A stretch of DNA of 64,000 nt from Pseudisothecium myosuroides (Eukaryota > Streptophyta > Bryopsida > Hypnales > Lembophyllaceae). The notes below the pieces were generated by a model, which saw nothing but the letters and a program-made list of their open reading frames with translations, searched no databases and was not told the DNA's origin. The stretch covers positions 12,712,501 through 12,776,500 of the forward strand of contig OX637288.1 in assembly GCA_951799445.1 (NCBI GenBank), given 5' to 3'. Numbering within the stretch: the stretch's first letter is position 1; the number at the start of each line of letters is the position of its first letter. Shown here piece after piece: positions 13,398-25,375 of this stretch. Both the position numbers and the translations under genes were made by a program.

Positions 13398-14168
13398 CTA
13401 TTGAATACGCTTCTCAGTTCCCCCAACATTGTCCACAGCTTTCACAACTTGTGTGGTTTGCTGGGTAGCAAGAGCGAAGAAGTATGATGCGATCTGCAAG
13501 TCAAATCACAACATAAGGAAGTCTATCATGCTGGTCGAGCAGACTGGAATCCATTGAGAACAAAGCAGCTTTCTAACATTATTGACTCAAGGTCAACATT
13601 AAGGTCTCTTCAAGAAGGAAACAGAGAATGACTGTAGTTTGACATGAAACTCCCACGCAGGGATCCTGAGGCAAAAGTAAGCAGAAATATATGGAATAAC
13701 AAGAAAGGGATACTGAGAAAATCTACGCACACTCAAAGAAAGCAAGAAGTGCACTGCCATACACAGGCAACAAATAAGCAACTGAAAATGGAATGAAACA
13801 TAAGATTTCGTTTCCTGCTAAACCTGAATTGAACAGAAGGGATACCAGCCTCGAAATTGACTTCTCCATCATTGCGAGTGATTTTGTTATTCAATGTGAA
13901 ATGCCAAACCCACTTTCATTGAAGAGGTAGGGATCGATCTAATGAATCATGCTGAGAACAGATGTTGGCAAGCCTTTACTGGAGGTTCATTCACGGATTT
14001 GAAACAGTGCTCACGAGGACATGATCAACCAAGAAAGTCCCACAACTGAGCCCATCCAAAAGCATCACCGTACCTGGAAACAAGAACATTCATGTATCCA
14101 TCGATCATTTCGCCAGTACTAGCGGCGTAAGACTTGTCAGCTACTGGATGTTCCACACATCCTTCCCT
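13398..14168 (-). other. exon-like blocks conserved between the two duplication arms
   Basis: Two blocks with good splice borders are conserved in the right arm. Block 14168-14074 reads on the minus strand as EHPVADKSYAASTGEMIDG and ends at CCAG/GTACGG. Block 13493-13398 follows TTGCAG, reads IASYFFALATQQTTQVVKAV and stops at TAG. The right-arm counterparts (about 59,990-60,057 and 60,641-60,720) keep most residues, with a few changes. The simplest joining of the two blocks does not keep phase, so exon structure, and even coding status, is uncertain. I do not recognise the protein. Confidence 0.35.
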
Positions 14169-15100
14169 CTAGATCTGCGTATATACGCCCCGTAAACCAA
14201 TTTCTTAATTCAAAGACAATAGATACGAAATGGACTGCAAAGCTACGTAAGAGAAAACGAGTCATAGGCATTTCAGCAAATTTGTTCAATAATATGCCGC
14301 ACAAAGTCACACCTCTCAATCAAGCGTCCAACTTGACAAGCAAAATGACTACAGTAGCACAACATGGCAAGAGATTGGCAAGCTGAACCAGGGTTACCAG
14401 AAAACGAATCATTGCATGTGTCACTACAATTTCTAAACAGACTCTTCCAAAATGTAAGTAAGGAAACACCGTCTGAGCAAATCAGAAACGCCGCTAAGAA
14501 ACGATAAATTAACAAAAGATTCCGTTTGTCGGTAATCCTGCCGCTACAGGATTCGTTAAGAGGCTCACAACCTAATCATATTCGTGGACATCGAAATGGC
14601 ACAAATGTACAATAATACTCTGATTAGGGTTAAGAATCCGCACCAGTGACAACAGTAAGTAGCAGACCCAGAAAGCCGATTCCAGATAGAAGTGCACTAG
14701 TTCAAACCATAAGCATCGAACAGGGAACATCCAACATATCCGAAAATCCGCCGCAATAAAGTAAGAGCAAGCATTAACGACCTTCAAATCCTAGTAAGAA
14801 ACGCGGTCTCTGGAAACCGACACGCTCATACCGACGAAAAGGTAGGTAGAAGCCTCAGTGCAGTACAAACCCTTCTAAGCTCGAAGCTGCATATGAAAAG
14901 AATCCCAACTCAACAAAAGCTCTAAGCGAACTAAGCTCGAAACTGCATATGAAAAGAATCCCAACTCAACAAAAACTCTAAGCGACAAGCAAAGCACGAG
15001 GAAATCGTAAAATGGTGAAATGACGAAGAGCTGAACGAGGGTGAAACAAACGGAGTACTTGTTGCGGACAGAGGCAAGTGACGGTCTCCGGTGACCGTGT
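14169..15100. other. non-coding flank with a 57-bp tandem duplication
   Basis: At 14,877-14,989 two near-identical units contain TGCATATGAAAAGAATCCCA. The remainder holds small open frames with no motifs. It may be leader or intron sequence of the minus-strand gene suggested at 13.4-14.2 kb. The part up to about 14.4 kb is still homologous to the right arm, near 59.7 kb. Confidence 0.45.
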
Positions 15101-15121
15101 TCAGTCACCGGTCACCACGAA

Positions 15122-15160
15122 TTTCCGAGCTCCCAAGACCGGACTCACAATTTTTTCATG
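15122..15160. repeat. 39-bp direct repeat, copy A
   Basis: Begins TTTCCGAGCTCCCAAGACCG and ends TTTTTTCATG. It differs at two positions from the copy at 18,448-18,486. The pair brackets the aminopeptidase fragment exactly, as an unusually long target duplication or repair-made repeat would. Confidence 0.85.
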
Positions 15161-16459
15161 GCGTTTAGCAACCTGTGTAGCCAAACTTTTGGAGACAATC
15201 TCGAAAACATCATCCGACAAACCGTTCGTGCCTGTGATTCGCTCCAGCTGCGCCTGCACAAATAGTCACATAGCAAGTGGAGATGAGCATCACGATGTAA
15301 TGCCAAACCACGTTCATTTCCAGCCCAATTTCACTAGGTCATACTGGATTGAATGCGCAGGCTAGAAGTATGGCCAGGAAATATCTGAAAGACCGCAAAT
15401 GAATCCTGAACTCTTCCAACTCATCAAGATTCATGCACTTACTTTGGACAAGGCCTGCCGTTCCTCATCAAATCTGCGCCATCTTGAGAAAGCAGACGCC
15501 ATGCGGGATGCAACCTACACGAACAATTAGTTTAGCAAACGATCCTCATATATCAAGATGACAGCGATTATGTCGCCTGTAGGCTTTCCTTAACACTTTA
15601 TCAAGAGTCCGAAGTCTATGGAATGTAAATATCAGCAACAGCATCAGTTATATTATGCTTAACCAACCTGAGGGTTCAGTTTATCCAATTGGAGAACGAT
15701 CTCAGCTAAAAACTTGTATCCTGATCCGTCTTTAGCGTGAAAATTCACAGCAGATGCGCAGAACCCACCGATCAAGGAACAAACCTGCACAACAGAAGAG
15801 CAGTTATGTTGCAGCCAGATCGACTTCACACAGAAAAGAGGGGTCCGTGCTAGTGGCTGAAATGAAGAATGGAAACACACCTTGTTTGGATTACGGATGT
15901 CAAAAGCAGGATGGTCCAGCAAACTCCGCACATTCTCCACATTGCCAGGAACATCGGACATGGCTTGCACACCAAGCCACTAAATGGTTAGGCATCTCAG
16001 AGACATTAAGCGTGAATAATGAATCATAAATTCTAAAGCAGATGTCAATCGCATGTTCAACAGATAAGTCAGAATATTCTGAACGAAGCATACCAAGGCG
16101 TCATCTTTCCACTGCTCGTAGAAGTCTGACAGAGACCGCGAGTGAGCATCTCCGGGGTTCTGGCAAATAGCTGCTAAAGCAGAAACTTGATCGGTCATGT
16201 TGGTGGCGTTCTTGAATTCATTGACTGCCAAATCCGTTGTCTCAGGTTCATCCAGAGCTGCCAAGTAACCTGCAAATAAAATTGACAAGGGAGGATAAGT
16301 GAGAACTGTGCTTCTCCTAGATTGAAGTGATTTACAGTTAAAAAATCTAATAGCTGCTACAGACTATCAAGAGATTGAGTTTCAGCCTCTTAAAAAGATT
16401 CTGAACAGGTTCTTCACTAGCAGAAAAAAAAGTCGGTACTGGGTGCACAAAGACCCCCA

Positions 16460-17192
16460 GGGTGATTGCACGAAACACCTGTACTATTTGTTGCATTTTA
16501 TAATAGTACTCATGATTTTTTTTGGAGTACTTTAAAAATTAGGAAATCAATTTTTTTTTAAATTAAAAAATATGGCCAATGTATGCACCTTTAAGATGAA
16601 GGTAACCACCAAAGGAAATTCATTAAAAAATTCTCTAAGTAGGAGAACTAGAAAAGTGCCAAATCTTAAGAAAATATATACTTTGATGTTTTAATTAGTA
16701 GAAAATAGGAAAAAATAAAAATAAAAAAAATAAAAATTGGCCATTTGTGGCAACTCTATGGAGATGGTCATTCACCAAAAAATCCACAAAAATAATTTTT
16801 TACATGCTTCAAAATGCTAGTAGAAAGGGACTCAATTTGTGAACTTCTACACCACACAAAATTAAGTATTTTTAGAATTCCTTTGGATAATAGCTACAAG
16901 TCTACTAGAAGACCATCTCTACCAAATTTCAGCTCCAAATTTGTTTTTATGGGTACTAAATAGTACTAAAAACCTCCAAATTGGCATTTGTGACATAATA
17001 TCGGGGGCTATTATTAATTAGTAAAACATTTCTTAAAAATTCCAAAAAAATAGACAAGGTGTATAATAGTCATCAGTACTTTGTCTATGAATTTTGAATC
17101 ATTTGGAGTCAAAACCCAAGAATTATGGCCAATAAACTAATCAGCACAAGACGTGTGACAGAAAATAGTACAAGTGTTTCATGCAATCACCC
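16460..17192. mobile_element. GGGTGATTGCAAGAAA-family element, copy 1
   Basis: Inverted ends read GGGTGATTGCACGAAACACC on the left and the complement GTGTTTCATGCAATCACC on the right. Interior is AT-rich with no frame. It lies inside an intron of the aminopeptidase fragment and so arrived in that intron before or after its capture. Flanks are C-rich on both sides (CCCCAG/CCCCAA) and an exact target duplication is not clear. Confidence 0.75.
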
Positions 17193-18447
17193 CCCAACGC
17201 TGATATTGTTGTATTCAAGTTGTGGACACAAAGCCAAAGGAACTCCGGAAAATAACAAAATTCATGTCCACACAGGTCAAGAAGAGAATGCGTACCCAAA
17301 GCAATATTTTTCAAAGACCGTCGAGCCCTATGTTCGTGGCTAGGGTCACAAGTCACTGAGCTTTGATTTGCTTCCCCCTGCATTTACAAAACATGTTAAG
17401 TAATCGATACTTGAATTCGAAGGAGGAGTAGGTTTACTTAAACAGATGGCTCGACCGACGAACTGGAGGTAATACTGATTTGATATACAATTTTTTTAAT
17501 GCAGAAACAGAAAAGAAAATATGGATAGGAATAATAGGTGAAAAGCCATGAAAAGGAAATGATAGGGCCACATAGGTGTACTAAACTTAAAGTTCAAGAA
17601 AGCTTTAAATGTCAATATGAGTACTCGTTATCATTGTAGAATGCTATTATCATACTTCATACGAACCTCTTTTTCCGTTTCTCTTTTGATCATCACATTC
17701 TTTATGCACTGCCAAAAATTTTGCAACTCTAAGTTTGCAAGGAGTAGGAGTGTACATTCTAATTATACCACAGTAATTATCATAAATTGACCAAATACAA
17801 TGTTCAGGTTAAAATCAGGCTAGCAAACATATCAATGTTGCCACTCCTGAAACCAGTTATCAAAGAGAGTTTTACAAAACTGAACATACCGTATGAAGGT
17901 CCTCGCGGAGATTAGCAGCGATCTCTTTTATGACAAATCGTCTTACATTGTGAATGGCATCTGGATCGGCCACATTCATGAGGTCGGCAATCTCACTTTC
18001 CCCAGGTAATGACAAGCATTTTGCCGCAAACTCCTGCAATATTAATATTTTTAAAACACCAGATGAGGCACTGTAACTGAATGCAATCCCAAATCTCTAT
18101 GTAATTTACAAAATCAATCATAGCCAAGAAAAGGAACCACAAACATATATTCTAATAAAGCTTTCGCACATCGGAAGTAGAAGTTGACTTTCAAAGTGAC
18201 CTGATCAAGTGATGAGTTTGTCAAGGTATGACGGATGCCTTGAATAAAAGCACTGTTAATGCTGAGTTTTGTCCTTTCTGCTCAGCAACAATCAGGTCCA
18301 GGCGTCCAGCATATAGAAAGGCCGTATCAACCCAAATGATAATGATAATCGTTCTCATAGAAATCAACCAAAGCATAAGATGAGACTACTACCCATACCG
18401 ATTGAATTGATCGGAATCATGAGCAAGGAGGAAGAAGAGATCGTCGT

Positions 18448-18486
18448 TTCCGAGCTCCCAAGACCGAATTCACAATTTTTTCATGC
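18448..18486. repeat. 39-bp direct repeat, copy B
   Basis: Second copy of the repeat at 15,122-15,160, with AAT for GAC in the middle. The outer flanks of the two copies would rejoin into one continuous sequence if the aminopeptidase fragment were removed. Confidence 0.85.
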
Positions 18487-19372
18487 TCTGTTTTTAAGCT
18501 GTAAGTGCCCATAAAATGATTCAAGATGATAAATTGATGATGATAAGTGCAAAATGATGATAAATTCAATAACTTGACAGTCCATTACGGTCCAAGGATT
18601 CATAGTTCCCTGCTACATACTAGCTGATTTGAAATGAATGTAATGTCATACTCCGTACTTATATACTTATAATTATACCCCCCCTCCCAATTCCTTCCAC
18701 ACAATACACATAACTGTGCGACGCTCAGGGTATGCCTTGCAGTCTAACAGTTGCAAGTTCACATCCTCTAACATGCTCCTCCGCTTACCAAAGCATGTTA
18801 ATTTCTCCAAAACTCAATCCCCCAATCTTCATTACACATTAACATTGAAGAATCTAAAAACCATTAAAACCCATCAAATACAGATCCGAAATGAATGTCC
18901 TCCATTACAAAATTCACCCCAAACAAATGCAATCTCAGGGTACACAATGCAGAACAGTTGCTCGTTGACATTCCCTCAAGTGTACACACACCACATGGTT
19001 TCAGTCCACCAACAGCCAATTCAACATGCTCCTCCGCTTGCCAAAGCACATTTCTCTGCAACGCAATCTCACAATTAAACATTGAAGAATCACAAACACC
19101 ATATATTCCTGCACGTACTTGCTAACATAACAGGACTTCGATTCTTGCACGTACCAATCCGAAATGAATGTCCTACTCTATAGAATTAAAATTATCCCCT
19201 AATCTTTTTTTTCACTTTCTGTACGGATCGCAACAATCTCTGCTCAATTGAGAGGTTCTCTCCGGAGAATATTAATTCCTCCCAAACAAAATCAATGCCA
19301 TGCACTGCAATCTTCTATGTGGATTGAATTATGCAGGGGGTGAGTGATCTAGTTGGAAGCGGGCTCAGCTAG
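18487..19372. other. intergenic region, no supported gene
   Basis: Contains a diverged internal duplication of AACATGCTCCTCCGCTTRCC-like sequence (near 18,770 and 19,024). Overlapping short frames on both strands at 18.7-19.1 kb show no recognisable domain. Confidence 0.35.
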
Positions 19373-19620
19373 CTAAACGACCCCAGCAGGGCAGAAGGTG
19401 ATGGCGTAGTTCTGCGCTTTGCTAGTGAAGGTGCTGCTGGAGTCGTCATAAGCGTAGCTGTAGGCTGTGGGGCAGGCGGCCTTGAAGGGGAGCGAGTATT
19501 GAGTGGGGGGGACACGTGATGGGCGCTCCATATGCACCTGTGCAACAGTATTGCGGGGCTCCGAAGGCTGCGCAGGCGCTTCGGCATCCGATCGATAATA
19601 TTACTCCATTGTTTCCTCCA
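19373..19620 (-). pseudogene. thaumatin-like protein (PR-5) 3' fragment
   Basis: The minus strand encodes the C-terminal part of a thaumatin-like protein. Visible are GCRSACAAFGAPQYCC, GAYGAPITCPP, FKAACPTAYSYAYDD and the terminal YAITFCPAG before TAG at 19,373-19,375. These fit the cysteine pattern and the AYSYAYDD signature of PR-5 proteins, secreted defence or glucan-binding proteins. The frame changes by one base at a run of seven C residues (plus 19,505-19,511 region), and a stop lies just upstream of 19,620. About two thirds of the protein is missing. It is a decayed or captured fragment, unless the homopolymer is a sequencing error. Confidence 0.8.
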
Positions 19621-19859
19621 ATCATATTACTTCATTTATCTACAATTCTTGACCGGTGCACTTCTCTACCAAAGTGTAAAGCGGTCCTAAAAGAGTGATA
19701 TCCGCACAACCCTGGTAATAAGCACGCTCACTCTGATAATTAGTGTGGGCTCAACTCCCTCCGTGAGGGCGCTCCAAGGAAGTTGGCGCCACGAGTGTGC
19801 GTGTGCGTGTGTTGCGAAGGAGATCTCTCTCCCTGAGCCTCTGCAAATTTCGATTGGCA

Positions 19860-20048
19860 ATGGGGCGAGAGGAGGACGCAGCCAAGGTGCTGCGCCTTCT
19901 GCGCAGTGCAGACATCGCCTTGCAGGGCAGCAGTAGGGAGGGCATAGTCTGGCTCCTGGGCTTGTCGTCGCAGCACAATTCCCACACCACAATTCTCTCC
20001 TCTGGAAAAACGCAACAGCAGCAACAGCAACAACGCTGCCGAGCCTGA
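19860..20048 (+). CDS. hypothetical 62-codon frame in a GC-rich patch
   Basis: The frame starts MGREEDAAKVLRLLRSADIA and ends with a run of seven Gln and RCRA. The local GC-rich composition, unlike its surroundings, suggests a real promoter or first exon. I do not recognise it. It may be the first exon of a gene continued at 20,611, but no joining splice site was proven. An upstream in-frame ATG at 19,797 would add a basic stretch. Confidence 0.3.
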   Translation: MGREEDAAKVLRLLRSADIALQGSSREGIVWLLGLSSQHNSHTTILSSGKTQQQQQQQRCRA

Positions 20049-20610
20049 CCTCGTCGCGTCGCCGGTAAGCCCAACGCCATGGATTCGTGGGAGTTCACTT
20101 ACTTTTTCTCTTCTTTTGGATCTTGATCATGGTGAGGCGATCAATAAGTGAAGGATCGGGCGATCGAAATTGGTCGCTGGTGCACTTTGTGAGTGAGATT
20201 AGGGTTTAGGGTTCAGCGTTCATGTGCACGAGAGTGCATTGAAATTTTTAGCTTTTTTTGCATGTGAATGGTAATTGAGTGTTTATGGTTAAGATGAATT
20301 GCTTATCGTCTGAAATTCTGTGGATCAATTATTCATTTGAGTGCCGAGGAACGAGATGCGAAATTCTGAAGGATGGAAGGGAGAATCTGTTGGTTGCAAA
20401 GCTTATGAAAGAGTCCTGATTTAGGGGTTAAATTGTGGATTTAAGAGCATCCACCTGATTATCAACAATTGAAGACTAAATTGGTTCACTAGAAGAAACG
20501 AGACCTCAGGTAATTAGCTGAAGATAGCCTGGTAGGCGGTGTGTGAAACCCACTAGTATTCTGCTAGGTCTTAATCGTAGAGTTTCTGTAATTTGAAAAA
20601 TGGGGTGTTT

Positions 20611-20938
20611 ATGGAGGCAGAGGAGCTGCGGGTACTGTTGCCCAGGGCCCTGGAAGTGCTGGGGGCAGTAGATTTTGAAGCAGGTGCGTTGAGAGCGGGA
20701 CAATTTGCTCTGAAGCTGCGGGAAGGAGCTTCAGTTGCCAGTCAATGGATGTATCGTGGCTGCGGCTAGCTCCAGTTTGAAGTTGGACTACAGCTGGTAC
20801 GAGGCTGGAATCAGTCCAGCTTACACGCCTTTGATGTGCAGGAGTTTGAGGGCAGTCCTTGGGATGAGAGCACTTTCCTTCGTTGCCAATTGCATTTGAG
20901 TTTGCCCCTCTACTTGCCACAGACCGCAACTCCCTCAG
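20611..20938 (+). pseudogene. unrecognised coding frame interrupted by TAG
   Basis: From ATG 20611 the frame reads MEAEELRVLLPRALEVLGAV and stays open to TAG at 20,767-20,769. The same frame then continues with LQFEVGLQLVRGWNQSSLHA and DVQEFEGSPWDESTFLRCQL to a possible donor (TCAG/GTTTGC) at 20,938. Amino-acid composition on both sides of the stop is protein-like. A piece at about 21,911-22,000 (IRNIVEDLKSSK, also with an in-frame stop) may be a later exon. No family is recognised. It is likely a dead gene with nonsense changes. Confidence 0.45.
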
Positions 20939-23906
20939 GTTTGCACACTCAAACCTCTTTATGTTCGAAAACTTACTGCAAGAGTTAGGGTTTGATATGC
21001 GTAACTTCACCACAATTCTTCGTGAGGAACTAAGGAAAAGTGTAATCTTAAATTGAGAAACACAATTTTGCAGCTCTGTACTGTGCCTGTCACTGTTTGG
21101 AGAAGGGGCGAGCAGCCTCTCAAAGAGTCCCACCTCCAAGAGCCACCTCCACTCAAACCTCAAAGTTCTTAATGTTAAGTTAGTAGGCATTAGATTCATA
21201 TAGTCCTCATGTCGAGTGGCAATTTAATGCATCTAACTATCTGGGATCTTCAAAATTCAGGGCCATTTAAGAATTCTAGCATAAAGGCATAGTAGAATTT
21301 CACACCTTATATAGTACATTTGCTTCTAACGTGTTTTGAGTCATATGAAAATTTGAGATTTTGGAAAGAAACCAATTTGAATACTGGTATTGATAAAACC
21401 GGTTTTATACGATTTTAAGAAATTTTGAGGTCTAAATTTTGTTTGAGCCGAACTTCTTCATATTTGATTTTGCACACATCTGACGCCAAATTGAGATTGT
21501 AACTGTACAGATGTAAGCTTTTCTTGACTCATAACTACTCTCCTTTGAACCATCACAGGGTTTGAGCATTTGAAGGCTATGATCCAAACTAATCTCAATT
21601 TTTCAGAAAGAGCTCTACGAGTTGATGTTGGTGTGATGTTGATGTTGGTGTGATGTTAGTATAGTTACTGTCAATGTGATAGTACATTGTCTCCTACTAA
21701 GTTAACAAGTCAACTTTAATTGGCATTAATTTAACATTATTCTAATATTGATCTAATGTCGTTATAGATTATCATCAACCGACCGTGAAGAGTTTTTCAA
21801 TCTAGTAAGGTATATTTTGACATGTGTTCTGTGCATGGTTCTAAGTTGATTGGTCGAAAGATCAGAAAGTATAATGCTCGGTTGATTGATGTTTCAACAC
21901 CTGTTATGCAGAGTACAAGGAACAAGCTGCCTAAGCCATTAGGAACATTGTTGAGGATTTGAAAAGCAGCAAGGTGCGGTTTTTGGCTGAAGGTCCACAG
22001 GGAACGATATTGTTGTCCCTCGTAAGATTTGCGAATCCTGACTTTGTGTCGTCACTTTATTCCAGTCTTTATTCAGCTCAGCCACTTTCAACTCCAAAAG
22101 GACAGCAAGTTACCGATATAGTTGTGTACTTAGATCCATCCTTCTGTATAATCCGAAAATTTCCAAGATAAAAGTAGAGCTTTCACTTTGAAAGTGAATC
22201 ATCGATTATAGGGCCTTTCAGAACTTACTTTTATTGTTAAAGTGTGTACGGCATGATTTCTTCTTTCTATTGGTATATTTTGCTATCTTGAAGCGTCCTA
22301 CAATGATTCATTCCTATATGGTAGTGATCACTTTCGATGATTTGGGCGTTGAAAAGGAATTCTACTTAGAATTTTCTATGATAAGCTAAGAAGGGTAGCT
22401 GTGAGTTTATTTACTATTATGACGTTAGGCCCATGTGGATTTTGACATATGGTGAAAACACTCAAAACCGTCAATATTAGCAATTCAGCATAGTTGGAGG
22501 CACCTTTTCCTAAATATAATATTTTTGTAGTATTAGCAAGTGAAAATCATGAATATTCAAAAAAAAATTAGATTTTTTGGATATGGTATGTAATTTCTAT
22601 GATTTTTCAAAGTGTCAGCTCCCTAGACCACTGAAACTGTCACATAGGTGCACCTTGAACCGAAATCTGCAAAAATCAACAGTCAGCGAATCAGAGTTAA
22701 ATATGTGTCCTTCAAATTCATCAACAAAGAAGAGTTAAGTATTTATAGGACACATTAACAAATGTCTAGGGACACATTTAGTGGACCTCTAGGGTACAGG
22801 AATGGGGACAGGATGCTTTTGGATGTTTCTACCTTAGATTCTGGCACTAGTCAAGCTATGTGCCATGTTCTGCTCTTCAATGGAGAATAATACATCTCTA
22901 CTCATGGGGGACCTCCCTGGTACAGTTTCTACATGTTCATGGGGGCATGTGATTAGTTCATCTTACATTGCAGAGGATTTTTCGAAATGATATTTAAATT
23001 TTTGCACTGTGGTTTTATTTGGACATGTTGAATATACATTATGTGTGAATATTTTCAGCTGGTTAGTTTTTCCTGTGTATATGCCTTTACAGCAAGGACA
23101 CCAGAGGCAATGCAACTTTTGAAGCTGAATGTGGGCATGCTTTGTGTGGCACCCAGTCATGTGTGGTTAGTGTAGGCTGTCAAATCTCTATTATAAGTTA
23201 CTTGGTCTTTGTGATCAATGGATGTCAATGTCCAAGATGGTAAAGAAGAATGCATCTCAAAACCCCAAAGTATAGTCTATTCCATTTTGGTGGTTTACAT
23301 AAGCACCCGCACGTGTTATTAATTTTATCATTTGAATTCCTTTAAAAAAAATGAAGTGAATAGATGTTAATTCCTTACATTTAAATTTAAAATATCAAAT
23401 TGACTTGTATCTTGTTAATGTGCTCAATTTTTTTCAATAATGAATATGAAATATTTTGTTGAATATTTTATATGTATTTCAATTTATTTCTTCAACATAA
23501 TAAATTCTTAAACAAGTGACGATAGGACATTTATATATTTTAGTTAAAAGTTTGAAAGATCAAATTTATTTTGGAAAGAATTGAAAAATCTATTTTCAAA
23601 ATTTGAGCATCGTGATTATGCAATTAGCGAAATGTTTAAATTTTAAATTTTAGGAGGATATACTTTTATAAATAACCAAGGGACTCAACTATTGAATCTA
23701 CAAAAAATATTAATATAAAAATAAAATTCTAACATTGCTTATGAGAATGTGATTTGGGATAGTTTTTGGCCAAAATGCATCAAAAGAACTTTAGGGATTC
23801 ATTAAACCATAATTTCTTTTTGCATGGCTTATGCAGCAATGCAATACATATAAAAATATTCTTCGCGTATACTTGTATAGATGATAAGCCTTGAATCTAC
23901 ATCCTC
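20939..23906. other. AT-rich region with possible exon relics
   Basis: Apart from the coding-like relic near 21,911-22,000, nothing supports a gene. A short repeat of GTTGATGTTGGTGTGATGTT occurs at about 21,620-21,655. The open frame at 21,959-22,171 is probably partly that relic. Confidence 0.35.
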
Positions 23907-23985
23907 TAAACCCCTAAAGGACCATAAGGCCACCAGGTGGCTTCTATAACACTATTTTTTGTACCCCTGGTCTTTTAGGGGTTAA
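23907..23985. mobile_element. 79-bp TTAA-type mini-element
   Basis: Ends CCCCTAAAGGACCA and TGGTCTTTTAGGGG, followed by TTAA on the right (TAAA on the left), enclose only about 50 bases. It looks like an internal-deletion derivative of the CCCCTAAAGGACCG family. Confidence 0.6.
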
Positions 23986-24530
23986 CAAAAGTTAAAACTT
24001 ATTCCAAGGTCATTCACTCAATTTGTATTTATTTTTAAAGAATGTGCATGATTCAATAAATATGTATTCAACCCATATATGGTCACCTTTCTATCCATTC
24101 ATTACATATCTTGGAGGCAAAACCTATATTTGTAATTGTACTATAAGTATATTAATATTCTAGATTAAAAAAATTATTCAACCTCCATATAACATCTGCA
24201 CCTTGGGATATAGCATGTGGTACTAGCTACATGGCATTTGACATAAACAATGGTGAATGGAAGGATACTTTTGTGAAGGTCAAACAAGTTTTTGACCTTC
24301 CTAGAGAGACGCTAAAGAAAAGAAGGAGGGTGTATTAGAAGTCTTTGAGATTTTAATTGACACTTTATTAAGTGGCCAATCATGACAACATTATATTGTT
24401 TGGAGATGTAGTTGGAATAAATATTATGAGATTTTGGAAATAAAATGAGATAAGATAGTTTAAATGATTTATTTAAATCCCAAAATAAATATTATGACCA
24501 AAAATACACATCTACCTTCAGGGTGATTGC

Positions 24531-25245
24531 AAGAAACACTTCACCTTTTTTTTGTCCCCTTCACCTTGGACAGGTAGTTTTTTGCTCATAACTTTTGCAT
24601 CGTTTGTCCATCCTCTATGGAACTTGAAATGAAAGTACATGTGGTAGTTGCAGATGTTGAGTAATTTTTTGGGTTTTCTTAAAATTATTTTACTATTTTT
24701 AAACTGCCCCCGATTGGATGTCTACCTTGGCCATTTTGAAGGGTTTTAGTACTATTTTTTGCCCAAAATTCCGAATTTGAAGCTCAAAATTGGTATACTA
24801 GGACTTCTACTAAAGTTACACAATCTTACCAAAGATTTTCTAAAAATAGTTAATTTTCCATCTTCCACATGTGCTCAAAGTGCACCACCTTTGCGCAAGT
24901 GTAGAGAATACAATTTTATTTTCCCAATAGTGAAAATTGGTGAAAAGGAGCATCTATAAGTTAGGAAAAATGGCTTTTTCTTTAGAATTTTTAGAATTTT
25001 TTTACTATTTTTTAAGAATTAAATTCCAAACTGTCTATTTTCTTGCATTTTTCAACCCTCTTTGATCGTGCATAACTCTTAGAGATAAAAAATTTTAGGT
25101 CTGAATTTTTGCACATATCATTTTTTAATGCTTTACACATTATCCATATTTTATTTTATTTAAAAAAAAATTATTCCAAAATCCACAAACAGGAGTGAAA
25201 TGGCCGTTTTGAGCCAAAATCGGCAGGTGTTTCTTGCAACTACCC
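24531..25245. mobile_element. GGGTGATTGCAAGAAA-family element, copy 2
   Basis: Left end GGGTGATTGCAAGAAACACT; right end CAGGTGTTTCTTGCAACTAC, then CC. The sequence CCTTCA appears just outside both ends and may be the target duplication. The interior is AT-rich, non-coding and partly foldback. Confidence 0.75.
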
Positions 25246-25375
25246 TTCAATAATTTTTTTGTCTCCATTGGCTCAACACTTTAATAGTTTGAAGTTTTGA
25301 CATACAACGTGTTGAATATACAATGTGCAACACCAATAATTATGAGCTAAAATAATCTAATTTTAGATTAATTAA

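Larger units (their letters stand above)
15101..18447 (-). pseudogene. C-terminal genomic fragment of an M1 aminopeptidase (PepN-like)
   Basis: Seven minus-strand exons encode the C-terminal helical domain of an alanyl/leucyl aminopeptidase of the PepN type. They are: end of the LAHDSDQFNR exon near 18,380; an exon ending TNSSLDQ near 18,202; 18033-17890 (EFAAKCLSLPGESEIADLM); 17377-17296; 16269-16094; about 15983-15893 ([17 protein letters not shown]); 15784-15668 ([20 protein letters not shown]); and 15514-15443 plus 15253-15101. Splice borders are GT/AG and phases agree. The peptidase domain with HEXXH is absent. The frame also seems to slip by one base near 18,270, and the tail after residue KRHEKIV comes from a flanking direct repeat. 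It is thus a 5'-truncated, DNA-level copy that kept its introns, not a working enzyme. A foldback MITE sits in one intron. Confidence 0.85.

Noticed and set aside
18216..18290. intact upstream exons of the aminopeptidase
   Set aside because: The readable frame changes near 18,270 and no acceptor precedes the expected Trp, so an intact exon chain is not supported.
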